DNA of 64,000 bases from Desulfomicrobium sp. ZS1 (GTDB taxonomy: Bacteria; Desulfobacterota; Desulfovibrionia; Desulfovibrionales; Desulfomicrobiaceae): assembly GCF_024204645.1 (NCBI RefSeq), contig NZ_CP100351.1, positions 868,001 to 932,000 of the forward strand. Direction: 5' to 3'. Shown piece after piece: positions 54,039-63,573 of the stretch. The position numbers were made by a program, and so were the translations under genes. Position 1 is the first letter of the stretch. The number at the start of each line of letters is the position of its first letter. The notes under the pieces were generated by a model. It saw nothing but the letters and a program-made list of their open reading frames with translations. It was not told the DNA's origin and searched no databases.

Positions 54039-55181
54039 ATGAGTGAAATGATCCTTGCCAACGCCCGCATCGTCCTTGAGGGCGAGACAGTCCTGGGCGC
54101 CGTGAGCGTGCGTGACGGCCTGATCCACGATGTCTCCCCCAGCGCGTTCGCTTGTCCGAACGCCGTCGATCTCGGCGGCGACCTGCTCATTCCCGGCCTG
54201 GTCGAACTGCACACCGACAATCTCGAAAAGCTGCTCCTGCCCCGGCCCGGCGTGCTCTGGCCCTCGGCCCGGGCCGCGCTTCTGGCTCACGACGCGCAGC
54301 TTGTCTCCGCCGGGATCACTACCGTTCTCGACGCCCTGTCATGTGGGCAATACTACGAGAAAAGCGACCGTCGGGCCATGCTCGACCTGACCTTGACCGC
54401 CCTGCATGAGCTGCGGCCCACCGGACATCTCCGCGCCGAGCATTTTCTGCACGTGCGCTGCGAAATCTCCGATCCCGACATGCCGCGCCTCTTCGAACCC
54501 TTTCGCGACATGGACGACGTGCACCTTGTCTCGCTCATGGACCACACCCCCGGGCAGCGGCAGTTTGTCGACACGGACGCCTATCGCACGTATTACAGCA
54601 AGGACCGGCAATGGTCGGACCAGGAATTCGAGGCCGAATTGACCCGCATGCAGGAGGCGCAGAGGCGTTTCGCCGGAGCACACGCCGAGGACATCCTGCG
54701 CTGGTGCCGGACTCGCGGCGTGCCCGTGGCCAGCCACGACGACGCCACGACCGGTCACGTGGACTGGGCCCACGGCCAGGGCATCGTCATCAGCGAATTT
54801 CCGACCACCATGGACGCCGCGCGCCGCGCCTGCGAACTTGGGCTTTTGACCCTCATGGGCTCGCCCAACGTGGTCCGAAACGGCTCCCACTCCGGCAACG
54901 TGTCCGTGCGTGAGGTGGCCAAGGCTGGACTCCTGGGCGGCCTGTCCTCGGATTACGTGCCCGCGAGCCTGCTGCACGCAGCCTGGATCCTGCACGCCGA
55001 AGTCGGTTTGCCCCTGCACGAGTCCATGGCCCTAGTCACACTCAATCCGGCCCGAACCCTGGGCCTGTACGACCGGGGCCGCATCCACCCCGGCCTTAAA
55101 GCCGACCTCGTGCGCGTCCACATCGACCGCGACCTGCCGGTGGTGCGCCGGGTCTGGCGGGATGGGGTGCGGGTGTATTAA
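54039..55181 (+). CDS. phnM: Alpha-D-ribose 1-methylphosphonate 5-triphosphate diphosphatase PhnM (copy 1)
   Basis: A 380-residue amidohydrolase-fold enzyme that releases diphosphate from the ribosyl phosphonate triphosphate. Metal-site pieces: IPGLVELHTDNLEK, LMDHTPGQRQF, VASHDDATT, SSDYVPASLLHAAW. GGAG precedes the ATG. A distinct homologue is at 59322-60458. It ends 10 bp before a tandem repeat array. Confidence 0.94.
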   Translation: MSEMILANARIVLEGETVLGAVSVRDGLIHDVSPSAFACPNAVDLGGDLLIPGLVELHTDNLEKLLLPRPGVLWPSARAALLAHDAQLVSAGITTVLDALSCGQYYEKSDRRAMLDLTLTALHELRPTGHLRAEHFLHVRCEISDPDMPRLFEPFRDMDDVHLVSLMDHTPGQRQFVDTDAYRTYYSKDRQWSDQEFEAELTRMQEAQRRFAGAHAEDILRWCRTRGVPVASHDDATTGHVDWAHGQGIVISEFPTTMDAARRACELGLLTLMGSPNVVRNGSHSGNVSVREVAKAGLLGGLSSDYVPASLLHAAWILHAEVGLPLHESMALVTLNPARTLGLYDRGRIHPGLKADLVRVHIDRDLPVVRRVWRDGVRVY

Positions 55182-55190
55182 CGGTGAAAC

Positions 55191-56357
55191 GGATTTCGGG
55201 GACGACACACCGTAGGGGCGAAAAATTTTTCGCCCCTACACGGAATCACGAAAATTTTCCGCCAATAATGACCACGGCGGAACCCCGTAGGGGCAGGCCT
55301 ACGTGCCTGCCCAATTTTCGGCGCACGGCCAGGATGACCGCATAGGGCCGGAAGAAGGGGCGGTTACGTGGGGCAGGAAGAAGGGCGGCCACGTAGGGTC
55401 GCCCCTACGATGTCGATATCATGGCGTTGATCCGGTACCGGAATCCGGGGCGACACGTTGTAGGGGCGAAAAATTTTTCGCCCCTACACGGAATCACGAA
55501 AATTTTCCGCCAATAATGACCACGGCGGAACCCCGTAGGGGCAGGCCTACGTGCCTGCCCAATTTTCGGCGCACGACCAGGATGACCGCATGGGGCCGGA
55601 AGAAGGGCGGCCACGTGGGGCAGGAAGAAGGGTGGCCACGTAGGGCCGCCCCTACGATGTCGATATCATGGCGTTGATCTGGTACCGGAATCCGGGGCGA
55701 CACGTTGTAGGGGCGAAAAATTTTTCGCCCCAACCCATGGAATCACGAAAATTTTCCGCCAACACCGACCACGGCGGAACCTCGTAGGGGCAGACCTACG
55801 TGTCTGCCCAATTTTTCGCGCACGGCCAGGATGACCGCATAGGGCCGGAGAGAAGGGGCGGTTACGTGGGGCAGGAAGAAGGGCGGCCACGTAGGGCCGC
55901 CCCTACGATGTCGATATCATGGCGTTGATCCGGTACCGGAATCCGGGGCGATACACCGTAGGGGCGAAAAATTTTTCGCCCCAACCCATGGAATCACGAA
56001 AATTTTCCGCCAACACCGACCACGGCGGAACGCCCGTAGGGGCAGACCTACGTGTCTGCCCAATTTTCCGCGCACGGCCAGGATGACCGCATAGGGCCGG
56101 AAGAAGGGCGGCCACGTAGGGCCGCCCCTACGATGTCGATATCATGGCGTTGATCCGGTACCGGAATCCGGGGCGACACGTTGTAGGGGCGAAAAATTTT
56201 TCGCCCCTACACGGAATTACGAAAATTTTCCGCCAACACCGACCACGGCGGAACCTCGTAGGGGCAGACCTACGTGTCTGCCCAATTTTTCGCGCACGGC
56301 CAGGATGACCGCATAGGGCCGGAGAGAAGGGCGGCCACGTAGGGCCGCCCCTACGGA
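55191..56357. repeat. Five-copy tandem array of about 225-250-bp hairpin-rich repeats
   Basis: Units begin near 55191, 55442, 55689, 55940 and 56165. Each holds the palindrome GTAGGGGCGAAAAA/TTTTTCGCCCCTAC (or a variant), a GTAGGGGCAGGCCTACGTGC-type hairpin, a linker starting CGCACG and a facing GTAGGGGCGGCCCTACGTGG-type hairpin, then CGATATCATGGCGTTGATC and GGTACC. Short open frames in it mirror the repeat and are not genes. It interrupts the phn operon between phnM and phnN. Confidence 0.88.
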
Positions 56358-56398
56358 TAACATGGGAAAATTTTTTATTATTTTGCAACAGGATTCTT

Positions 56399-56953
56399 AT
56401 GTCAAAACTGATCTACATCATGGGGCCTTCAGGCTCCGGCAAGGACTCTCTCATGGGCGAGGCCCGTCTACGGCTTGCCGCCGAAGCGCCTGTCGCCTTC
56501 GCGCATCGTTATATCTCCCGCCCGGCCGATGCGGGGGGGGAAAATCATGTCGCTCTGAGCCGGGCCGAATTTCAGCTTCGTTTGTCACGCGGCCTTTTCG
56601 CCCTGTCCTGGGAAAGTCACGGTTTCGCTTACGGCATCGGCCGCGAGATAGACATCTGGATGGAGGCGGGACTCAGCGTGATCGTGAACGGCTCGCGCGA
56701 GGCGTTGCCCGAAGCGCTCAAGGCCTACCCGGATCTGCTGCCCGTGCTGATCGATGTGCCTGAGCACATTTTACGGGAGCGGTTGGGCGCGCGCGGGCGG
56801 GAAAATGCCGGGGAAATCGAGGCCCGGCTGGTGCGGGCGCGTTTGTCCGTGATCGAAACGCCTGGCCTGGTGCGCTTCGACAACTCAGGCCCTTTGGCCG
56901 AACGGGGCCAGGCCCTGGCCGAGCTTATTCTTGAAACAGCCCTGTCCTCCTGA
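56399..56953 (+). CDS. phnN: Ribose 1,5-bisphosphate phosphokinase PhnN
   Basis: A 184-residue guanylate-kinase-like enzyme that makes PRPP from ribose 1,5-bisphosphate. P-loop [33 protein letters not shown] and [20 protein letters not shown] match the family. AGGA precedes the ATG. First gene after the repeat array, so it relies on read-through or a promoter in the array. Confidence 0.9.
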   Translation: MSKLIYIMGPSGSGKDSLMGEARLRLAAEAPVAFAHRYISRPADAGGENHVALSRAEFQLRLSRGLFALSWESHGFAYGIGREIDIWMEAGLSVIVNGSREALPEALKAYPDLLPVLIDVPEHILRERLGARGRENAGEIEARLVRARLSVIETPGLVRFDNSGPLAERGQALAELILETALSS

Positions 56954-56958
56954 AAACC

Positions 56959-57570
56959 ATGACCATGCTCTCCTCCGAACCAACCATCCACCCCACGGCC
57001 ATGGTCGTCGATAGCACCCTTGGCGCTTGGACCGAGATCGGCCCACAGACGGAGATAATTTCCTCCACCATAGGCGACTATTCCTACCTCTGCGATCGCT
57101 GTCACGTCATGTATACGCAGGTCGGCAAGTTCTGCTCCATCGCCAATCACGCCCGCCTGAATCCGAGCAACCACCCGACTTGGCGGGCCACCCAGCACCA
57201 CTTCACCTATCGCAGTTCCAAATTCGGCATGGGGCCGGATGAAGACGAATTCTTCGCCTGGCGCAAGGAACATGGCGTAGTGCTTGGGCATGACGTCTGG
57301 ATCGGGCACGGAGCCCTGATCATGCCCGGTGTGACCGTGGGCACGGGGTCGGTGGTGGCTTCGGGCGCGGTGGTCACCAAGGATGTGCCGGACTACGCCA
57401 TCGTGGCCGGAGTCCCGGCCAAGCCCATCAAGTATCGCTTCCCAAGCGAAATTCAGGAAAAACTCCTGGCCCTGGCCTGGTGGGACTGGGAACACGGGCG
57501 GCTTGCGGCGGCGCTGAATGATTTTCGCGAGATGGGGGTGGGGGCGTTTGTGGAGAAATACGCAGGATGA
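56959..57570 (+). CDS. Phosphonate-locus hexapeptide transferase
   Basis: A 203-residue left-handed beta-helix acyltransferase of the phosphonate-associated type (TIGR03308-like). Hexapeptide repeats run from [19 protein letters not shown] through [20 protein letters not shown] and [11 protein letters not shown], with the CoA-site loop in between. Substrate unknown; family members are placed in phn operons. It starts 5 bp after phnN. Confidence 0.82.
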   Translation: MTMLSSEPTIHPTAMVVDSTLGAWTEIGPQTEIISSTIGDYSYLCDRCHVMYTQVGKFCSIANHARLNPSNHPTWRATQHHFTYRSSKFGMGPDEDEFFAWRKEHGVVLGHDVWIGHGALIMPGVTVGTGSVVASGAVVTKDVPDYAIVAGVPAKPIKYRFPSEIQEKLLALAWWDWEHGRLAAALNDFREMGVGAFVEKYAG

Positions 57571-57627
57571 GGGGACGGTGCGGGCAAGTGATGAGATGAC
57601 ATCCGAGGCATGCACGTTGTGCGCTGG

Positions 57628-57657
57628 TTGACAATAATGTATATTGTGGTAATATAC
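57628..57657 (+). promoter_or_regulatory. Promoter and overlapping palindrome of the BrnT module
   Basis: TTGACA (57628-57633) and TAATAT (57650-57655) are 16 bp apart. A perfect inverted repeat GTATATT-GTGGT-AATATAC (57639-57657) covers the -10 element, which suits autorepression by the toxin-antitoxin complex. The predicted transcription start falls at or within a few bases of the brnT ATG (57662). Confidence 0.6.
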
Positions 57658-57661
57658 AAAT

Positions 57662-57973
57662 ATGATTGATTTGGCACAGGTAGAAGGCTTTGACTGGGAC
57701 GAAGGCAATGCGCGTAAAAACGCGGAAAAACACGGTGTCTGTCAGTCTGAAACGGAGCAGATTTTCTTTAATGAACCTTTGCTGGTGCTGGAAGACTGTA
57801 AGCACAGTCAAAGCGAAGCTCCCTACCATGCCCTTGGCGTAACCGATGATGCGCGTTTGTTGCACATCACCTTTACATTGAGGGGTGCCGGTGTCCTGAT
57901 CCGGGTGATTTCCGCCCGTGATATGCAGCGTAAAGAGAAGGCAGTTTATGAGCAGATTAAAAGAGATGCCTGA
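57662..57973 (+). CDS. brnT: BrnT family type II toxin
   Basis: A 103-residue RelE-like ribonuclease toxin. FDWDEGNARKNAEKHGV at residues 10-26 and the C-terminal RVISARDMQRKEKAVYEQIK are the BrnT signatures. No Shine-Dalgarno sequence precedes the ATG. It overlaps the downstream antitoxin gene. Confidence 0.88.
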   Translation: MIDLAQVEGFDWDEGNARKNAEKHGVCQSETEQIFFNEPLLVLEDCKHSQSEAPYHALGVTDDARLLHITFTLRGAGVLIRVISARDMQRKEKAVYEQIKRDA

Positions 57974-58223
57974 ATTCAAAACCGAGGCGGAGGAAAGAGA
58001 ATTCTGGGAAAGCCATGATTCCACCGATTACGTGGACTGGCGTCTGGCCCGGCCAGTTTTTCTTCCGAACCTAAAGCCCTCAACCAAAACGATATCGTTA
58101 CGTTTGCCGGAAGCGTTGCTTGACCGTATCAAAATTGAGGCGAACAAACGCGACATGCCGTATCAGTCGCTTATAAAGGCTTGGCTTGCAGAAGACGTGG
58201 ATGAAAGCCGCCGCGTGAGATAA
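57948..58223 (+). CDS. BrnA/CopG-like antitoxin
   Basis: A 91-residue partner of BrnT. MPEFKTEAEEREFWESHDST and NLKPSTKTISLRLPEALLDR, then ANKRDMPYQSLIKAWLAED, give a neutralising N-terminal region and a ribbon-helix-helix DNA-binding domain. The ATG at 57948 lies inside brnT (26 bp overlap), so both are translationally linked. Likely represses the palindromic promoter at 57639. Confidence 0.85.
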   Translation: MSRLKEMPEFKTEAEEREFWESHDSTDYVDWRLARPVFLPNLKPSTKTISLRLPEALLDRIKIEANKRDMPYQSLIKAWLAEDVDESRRVR

Positions 58224-58364
58224 GCCTCGAACGACATCAGCAACCCCGCGATTTATCTTCGTCCCATTCTTTTGATCTTCAGCACGAACGTGTGGCACGC
58301 AAGTTTTTCATTTTTTGCGTGTGTCTTTCGCATGCAAGCCTTTTTCCCTTCGGTCGATTTCAAA

Positions 58365-58413
58365 AAAAACTATGGCTGCGATGAGTTCGCTCAACTTGCT
58401 GAATCCATAGTTT
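58365..58413 (-). terminator. Terminator of the phnC-DUF1045 operon (minus strand)
   Basis: AAACTATGG (minus: CCATAGTTT) at 58367-58375 and CCATAGTTT at 58405-58413 pair around a 29-base loop that can itself fold; on the minus strand the stem runs into eight T. It lies 100 bp beyond the DUF1045 stop. Confidence 0.55.
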
Positions 58414-58514
58414 CGTGGATCAAAATCAATCCCGACCGTTTTCATCGGACGTACGCAAGCGCAAACGCCACGGAGGACAAACCGTGTGACCGACATTGTC
58501 AAGAAATGTCTGTT

Positions 58515-59219
58515 TCAGGTTTTCTGGACGAGGGTGATCCGTTTCAGGATGGTGAAGGGCTTTTCCGGGCATGTCTGACGAAACACGCAGATCTCCCGCA
58601 CCGGGACGGGCCTGTGCAGTACGGGGGCGAGGAGGGGGGTGAGGGCGGCGTGGATGCGTTCCCGTTCTTCGGGGTCGTGGATGCTGCCGGTCAGGGTCAG
58701 GTGGAAGCGCATTTCTTCCAGTACGTAGGGGTATCCCCAAAGGTTGAGCAGGCGCTCCTGGTTCGGGGTCAGGCCCTTGGCGCGGCGGCGGGCGAGTTCC
58801 TCTGGCCGGGGAGGGCGTCTCAAGCGGTCCGGGACCGTGACGCAGATGCGGGCCAGGTCTTCCAGGTCAGGGCACGGCGCGGTCAGGGTCAGGGCGAGGA
58901 AGGAGCCGATGCGTGCAAGCTCAAGTCCGGGTAGGTCGAATGATCGTATCTTTGAGGCGATCATGGCCGTGTTTTCCAGCAATTCCGTTTTATCATGCTG
59001 CTCGGCCAGAAAGAAGGGCGGCTTCAAGGTGGCGTGCAGCCCGTAGTGCCTGGGCGAGGCGGTCAGCTCGGCCAATCGCGCGGGCTCGATGCCCGGGATG
59101 GCCGGTTGCTTCAGGGCAGCTCCCGTGCGTGCGCAGCGGCCCAGGATGGCCGAGCAGACGCTTTCGAGTTCGGATCCTTCAGGCGGCGCGAAATATATGG
59201 CGTAGCGTGCTTCGGACAT
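58515..59219 (-). CDS. Phosphonate metabolism 2H phosphoesterase (DUF1045)
   Basis: A 234-residue protein of the Phn-operon DUF1045 family (TIGR03223-like). The paired HxT motifs GLHATLKPPF and RFHLTLTGSI mark the 2H phosphoesterase fold. It may hydrolyse a cyclic ribose phosphate, the job done elsewhere by PhnP, which is absent here; this is an inference. Start ATG at 59219 (a GTG two codons upstream is possible). Last gene of the leftward phn operon. Confidence 0.85.
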   Translation of the reverse strand: MSEARYAIYFAPPEGSELESVCSAILGRCARTGAALKQPAIPGIEPARLAELTASPRHYGLHATLKPPFFLAEQHDKTELLENTAMIASKIRSFDLPGLELARIGSFLALTLTAPCPDLEDLARICVTVPDRLRRPPRPEELARRRAKGLTPNQERLLNLWGYPYVLEEMRFHLTLTGSIHDPEERERIHAALTPLLAPVLHRPVPVREICVFRQTCPEKPFTILKRITLVQKT

Positions 59220-59321
59220 GTTCACATCATGCGGATCGAGAGTGGTTCGTTATCATGACTTTCCCCAATTGATAGGGTGCAGGGGGCGCGCCCCCTGCCC
59301 GCCGGAGGCATGTCTTCAATA

Positions 59322-60458
59322 TTACATCACCTGTCTGCCTTCACGCCATACTGCGACAACCACGGGCACGTCGTCCACCATGCGCACGCGCAGGAGGTCG
59401 GCGCGTTTGCCGGGGAGCAGTTCGCCCCGGTCGCTCAGGCCCAGGGCGTGGGCCGGATTGGCGGTGACGGTGGCCAGGGCCTTGTGCAGGGGCATGCCCA
59501 GGCGCTGGGCCATGACAAAGGGCGCTTGCAGGAGGCTGGCCGGCATGTAATCGGATGAGAGGATGTCCACCAGTCCGTCGGCGGCCAGGGCCAGGGCCGA
59601 GACGTTGCCCGAGTGGGATTCTCCGCGCACCACGTTGGGAGCGCCGAGGACAGTTGAGAGACCCAGCTCACGAGCCCTGGACGCGGCTTCGCGGGTGGTG
59701 GGGAATTCGGCGATGCCCATGCCCAGGCGCGCCGTCTCTTCCACGTGTTCCACCGTGGTGTCGTCGTGGCTGGCCAGGGGAAGGTCGCGCTCGCGGCACA
59801 GGTTCAGGATCGTTGTCCTGTTTGGCTCGGCATGGCTGGCTTGTACTGCCCGCAGACGGTCGATCTCGGCCAGGAGTTCATCGTCGGTCCATTTTTTGTC
59901 GGCGTGAAAAGAACGGTATTTTTCCAGGTCGCTCCACTGCCGCTGGCCCGGGGTGTGGTCCATGATGGAAACCAGGCGCAGCAGTTCATGGTCCATGACG
60001 GAGGAAAACATCTCCACCACGGCCTTGTCGGCCAGTTCGCAGCGGATGTGCAGCAGGTGCTCGGCGCGCAGCAGGTTGTTATTCCTGGCCAGGGCCAGAG
60101 CTTCCAGGGTGGCTGTGAAAATTTCGCGGCGCATGCGCTTGGCGCTGAATTCTCCCGCGCTGACCGCGTCGAGCACCGTGGTGATTCCGGCTCCGACCAT
60201 GTGCGTGTCGTGGGCCATGATGGCGGTGAGGCTGGTCGGCCAGCGTACGCCGGAGCGGGGCAGGAAGTGCTTTTCGATGTTGTCGGTATGGATCTCGACC
60301 AATCCAGGCAAGAGGTAGTCACCTTTGAAATCGAGGGCTTCGGAACCGGCCGTGTCCGAGTCGATGTCCATTATAAGCCCGTCCTCGGTTCTGAGAGAGC
60401 CGTGAAACACTTCGTCAGGCGTGACCAGACGGGCATTGGTGCAGCAGAGAGATGGCAT
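59322..60458 (-). CDS. phnM: PhnM-type amidohydrolase (copy 2)
   Basis: A 378-residue homologue of PhnM with the same metal motifs: LPGLVEIHTDNIEKH, IMDHTPGQRQWSDLEKY, LASHDDTTVEHV and SSDYMPASLLQAPF. The two copies are clearly divergent and not recent duplicates. It lies 14 bp after phnE and should be transcribed with phnCDE. It may act on a different ribosyl substrate or be redundant. Confidence 0.92.
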   Translation of the reverse strand: MPSLCCTNARLVTPDEVFHGSLRTEDGLIMDIDSDTAGSEALDFKGDYLLPGLVEIHTDNIEKHFLPRSGVRWPTSLTAIMAHDTHMVGAGITTVLDAVSAGEFSAKRMRREIFTATLEALALARNNNLLRAEHLLHIRCELADKAVVEMFSSVMDHELLRLVSIMDHTPGQRQWSDLEKYRSFHADKKWTDDELLAEIDRLRAVQASHAEPNRTTILNLCRERDLPLASHDDTTVEHVEETARLGMGIAEFPTTREAASRARELGLSTVLGAPNVVRGESHSGNVSALALAADGLVDILSSDYMPASLLQAPFVMAQRLGMPLHKALATVTANPAHALGLSDRGELLPGKRADLLRVRMVDDVPVVVAVWREGRQVM

Positions 60459-60471
60459 GATGGCGTCCGGT

Positions 60472-61275
60472 TCAGAGAAAGAGTTTGCGCAGGCGTTGGG
60501 AAACCAGGTCGATGAGGGTCACGGAGATGATGATGAAAATCATGATGGCGCAGGTCTGGGCGAAATAAAAGCCGCGGATCATCTCCCACAAAACGACGCC
60601 GATGCCGCCCGCCCCGACGATGCCGAGCACCGTGGCCGAGCGTACGTTGGATTCAAAGCGGTACAGGGAATAGGAGATCCACAAGGGGAGCACCTGCGGG
60701 ATGACTCCGAAAATGACCTCTTCGATCACGGTTGCGCCCGTTGCGCGGATGCCTTCCACAGGCTGGGGGTCGATGGCTTCCACTGCCTCGGAGAAAAGCT
60801 TGGCCAGCACGCCGGTGGTGTGCACCCAGAGCGCCAGCACTCCGGCAAAAGGGCCAAGACCCACGGAGACCACGAAAAGCATGGCGAAGACCACTTCGTT
60901 GATGGCCCGGCATGCGTCCATGATGCGGCGGACGGGTTGGTAGATCCACCAGGGTGCGATATTTTCGGAGCTGAGAATGCCGAAGGGCACTGCGCAGATC
61001 ACGGCCAGGAACGTTCCCCAAACCGCAAGGTGGAAGGTTACGATGATCTCATCGAGGTAGAGTCTCCAGTCGGAAAAATTTGGCGGAAAAAAATCACCCG
61101 CCAGGGTGGCCATGTTGCCTGAATCTTTGATCAGGTCCATGGGGCGCATGTCCGCGCCTTCCCAGGACCAGGCCAGGATGGCCATGACAATGGCCCAGCC
61201 CGTCAGTTTGGTCAGGGACGACTGCACGCTGCGGGGTGGGCGATTGTCGACAAGAATCGTGTTCTGAGCTGTCAT
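60472..61275 (-). CDS. phnE: Phosphonate ABC transporter permease PhnE
   Basis: A 267-residue inner-membrane permease with about six helices. The loop [31 protein letters not shown]-like region ([20 protein letters not shown] and after) is typical of PhnE. AAGGA precedes the ATG. Forms the channel with PhnC and PhnD. Confidence 0.92.
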   Translation of the reverse strand: MTAQNTILVDNRPPRSVQSSLTKLTGWAIVMAILAWSWEGADMRPMDLIKDSGNMATLAGDFFPPNFSDWRLYLDEIIVTFHLAVWGTFLAVICAVPFGILSSENIAPWWIYQPVRRIMDACRAINEVVFAMLFVVSVGLGPFAGVLALWVHTTGVLAKLFSEAVEAIDPQPVEGIRATGATVIEEVIFGVIPQVLPLWISYSLYRFESNVRSATVLGIVGAGGIGVVLWEMIRGFYFAQTCAIMIFIIISVTLIDLVSQRLRKLFL

Positions 61276-61335
61276 GAATGCATCCTTGGATGCGGCCGGC
61301 TTGTTATGTCCGGCCGCATAGGGTGGAAGAGATGT

Positions 61336-62301
61336 CTAGATTTTGGCTTTGATGGCGTCGAGCTTGGCGTCGATTTCCGCGAGCGTCTTGGTCTTTTCTT
61401 CGGCGGACATGGCCGTATCGCCTTCAACCTTGACGCGCTTCTTGAAGAGTTCAAGCTGACGGATGGGTAGAAGCTGGTCGTCGTTGGATTCCTTGAACGG
61501 AGCCCAGCCCAGGGCTTTGAGCACGGCGACTTCGCTTTCCTTGCCGGTGGCGCCGTAGGTCATGAGAAAATTCTTGAGCTTGGCCTTGGTGGCCTCGGGC
61601 AGATCCTTGCGCCAGACCAGCGGATCGCTGGGGATGAGCGGGGAGGTCCACACGACCTTGATCATGCCGCGTTTGTCGGGGTGGGTCACGTTCAGGCGAG
61701 CCAGGTTTTCGCTGTTGTTGGTGGCCACATCGACCTGCTTGTTGGCCACGCTCAAGGCGTTGGTCTCGTGGTTCGCGGAAACCACGTTCTTGAAGATCTT
61801 CTTGGGATCGACCTTGTTCACCGCGAACACGTAGTAGCTGGGTACCAGAAAGCCGGAGGTGGAGTTGGGGTCGCCGTTGCCAAAAGAGAGGGAGGCGGCG
61901 TTCTTGAGCACGTCTTCCAGGGAGTTCAGCGGAGAATTCTTGTGCACGATGAGGTGGGAATAGTATCCGGCTTCTCCGTCGGCGGGCACGGTCTGGGCGA
62001 AGATCTGGCCATCGGCGCGGTCCACGGCCTCCATGGCGCTCTTGTTGCCGTACCAGGCCACCTGCACCTTGTTGAAGCGCATGCCTTCGATGATTCCGGC
62101 ATAGTCGGAGGCGAAGAACGCGTTGATTTTAAGTCCGGTGGCCTTTTCCATGTCGGAAAGGAAAGGTTCCCAAATGGTTTTCAGGTTCATGGAGGCTTCG
62201 GTGGAAATGATGCCGAAGTTGATCTCTTTCATCTCGGCGGAAGCGGTCTGGACGCCAAAAAACGCCAGAAGGATGAACAGGCCACATAATTTGCGAAACA
62301 T
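61336..62301 (-). CDS. phnD: Phosphonate ABC transporter substrate-binding protein PhnD
   Basis: A 321-residue periplasmic binding protein with a Sec signal peptide (MFRKLCGLFILLAFFGVQTA). INFGIISTEASMNLKTIWEP, AWYGNKSAMEAVDRADGQIF and GNGDPNSTSGFLVPSYY are the phosphonate-binding family features. AGGAG precedes the ATG. The 60 bp before phnE contain no obvious terminator. Confidence 0.93.
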   Translation of the reverse strand: MFRKLCGLFILLAFFGVQTASAEMKEINFGIISTEASMNLKTIWEPFLSDMEKATGLKINAFFASDYAGIIEGMRFNKVQVAWYGNKSAMEAVDRADGQIFAQTVPADGEAGYYSHLIVHKNSPLNSLEDVLKNAASLSFGNGDPNSTSGFLVPSYYVFAVNKVDPKKIFKNVVSANHETNALSVANKQVDVATNNSENLARLNVTHPDKRGMIKVVWTSPLIPSDPLVWRKDLPEATKAKLKNFLMTYGATGKESEVAVLKALGWAPFKESNDDQLLPIRQLELFKKRVKVEGDTAMSAEEKTKTLAEIDAKLDAIKAKI

Positions 62302-62330
62302 TTTCTACTCCTTTGAAGTGCGGATGGTCG

Positions 62331-63173
62331 TTATGCCGCGGCAGGTGCCGGGGCGGGTTGGTTCTGGTTGCTTCTGGACTGCTGGCGCATGGCGTTGTCC
62401 ACGGCGGGAGAGAAAAGTTCCTCGGTTTCCGATCCGTAGATTTCTTTCAAAAAGGATGGGGTCAGGGCGGTACTGGGGCCGTCATAGACAACGCGGCCCT
62501 GCCGCAGGGCGATAGTTCGGGGGCAGTAGCGGATGGCGTATTCGACTTGATGCAGGGAGACGACGACGGTTATTTTGTCTTCGCGGTGGATCTGGGCCAG
62601 GATGTCCATGACTATGCGGGATGACTCGGGATCAAGGGAGGCGATGGGTTCGTCGGCGAGCAGGACCTTGGCGCGCTGCGTCAGGGCCCGGGCAATGGCC
62701 ACGCGCTGTTGCTGACCGCCGGAAAGGGTCGAGGCGCGCTGCCAGGCCTTGTCCGCCATGCCGACCCGGGCCAGGGACTCCATTCCCAGACGGCGTTCAA
62801 CTGGTGGAAAGAGGTTGGAAACGGACCGCCAGGTAGGCACCCGTCCCAGAGTGCCCATGAGCACGTTGGTCATGACCGAGAGGCGGTCCACCAGATTGAA
62901 CTGCTGGAAGATGACCCCCACCTCGGTACGGACCTGGCGGGCGTTTCTCGACAGGCGTCCATCGCGCTGCATGATGCGGCTCAAAACCTCGATCTGGCCG
63001 CCGCTGCCCGTGTCGCAGCACATGAGGCCCGAAATGTGGCGCATGAGGGTCGATTTGCCTGAACCGGAAGAGCCGATCAGGGCGACCATCTCGCCGCTCT
63101 CCACGGTGGCGTTGATATTGTCGAGTCCCTTGGTGTTCTTGAATGTCTTGGTCAGCTGCTTGATCTGAATCAT
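62331..63173 (-). CDS. phnC: Phosphonate ABC transporter ATP-binding protein PhnC
   Basis: A 280-residue ATPase. Walker [21 protein letters not shown]-loop [12 protein letters not shown], signature [15 protein letters not shown], Walker [16 protein letters not shown] Gln/Pro/Ala-rich tail ([10 protein letters not shown]) is unusual. The ATG at 63173 has GAGGAAA upstream. First gene of the leftward phnC-phnD-phnE-phnM-DUF1045 operon. Confidence 0.93.
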   Translation of the reverse strand: MIQIKQLTKTFKNTKGLDNINATVESGEMVALIGSSGSGKSTLMRHISGLMCCDTGSGGQIEVLSRIMQRDGRLSRNARQVRTEVGVIFQQFNLVDRLSVMTNVLMGTLGRVPTWRSVSNLFPPVERRLGMESLARVGMADKAWQRASTLSGGQQQRVAIARALTQRAKVLLADEPIASLDPESSRIVMDILAQIHREDKITVVVSLHQVEYAIRYCPRTIALRQGRVVYDGPSTALTPSFLKEIYGSETEELFSPAVDNAMRQQSRSNQNQPAPAPAAA

Positions 63174-63573
63174 GATGTTTCCTCGCGTTTCGCTTTTACT
63201 AAGAAACATCTGTGACGGGAGCGTGTCCGGCCCATGACAAGTCTGTCTCAAGTGGTCTAGACAACTTGTTGTTTTGTCTTGTGTTTTTAACGTGCGCCGC
63301 GTTGCCTGAACCGCTCGTGGCAGCTGCCGGACTCAGGGTCGGCAACGAAGAGCGAAAAAACGCACGCAACAAGCAGAGCGTCGGCGAAAGTGAGATTGAA
63401 TCCGGAACATGTTGAAATGTTGCGTGTTCTGCTCGGGGTTGCCCGCTCTTGCATATTGCCTTAATTCCCGGACCGGGTGTGTATGTTCGTTTTTTTTCCG
63501 GGTACAGCCGCATTCTTTTATTAAGGAGCGGCAAGGTGCCCGGCTCCACTGTCAATCCCTTTGAGGCCCTGGT
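63174..63573. other. Regulatory gap between phnC and the right-edge gene
   Basis: About 400 bp with divergent promoters. It contains the candidate PhnF operator at 63249-63268 and otherwise no recognised gene or RNA. Confidence 0.5.
63249..63268. promoter_or_regulatory. Candidate PhnF operator upstream of phnC
   Basis: CAAGTGGTCTAGACAACTTG is a 20-bp palindrome with 18 of 20 positions symmetric. Its GTCTAGACAA core matches the TGTCTATACAA site at phnG and the known PhnF consensus core. It lies 76-95 bp upstream of phnC. Confidence 0.55.

Noticed and set aside
55191-56357. CRISPR array
   Set aside because: Units are 225-250 bp and repeated along their whole length, with no short repeat/unique spacer alternation and no cas genes.
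55303-56388. Several 60-130-codon frames in the repeat array
   Set aside because: They repeat with the array unit on both strands and have no ribosome binding sites.
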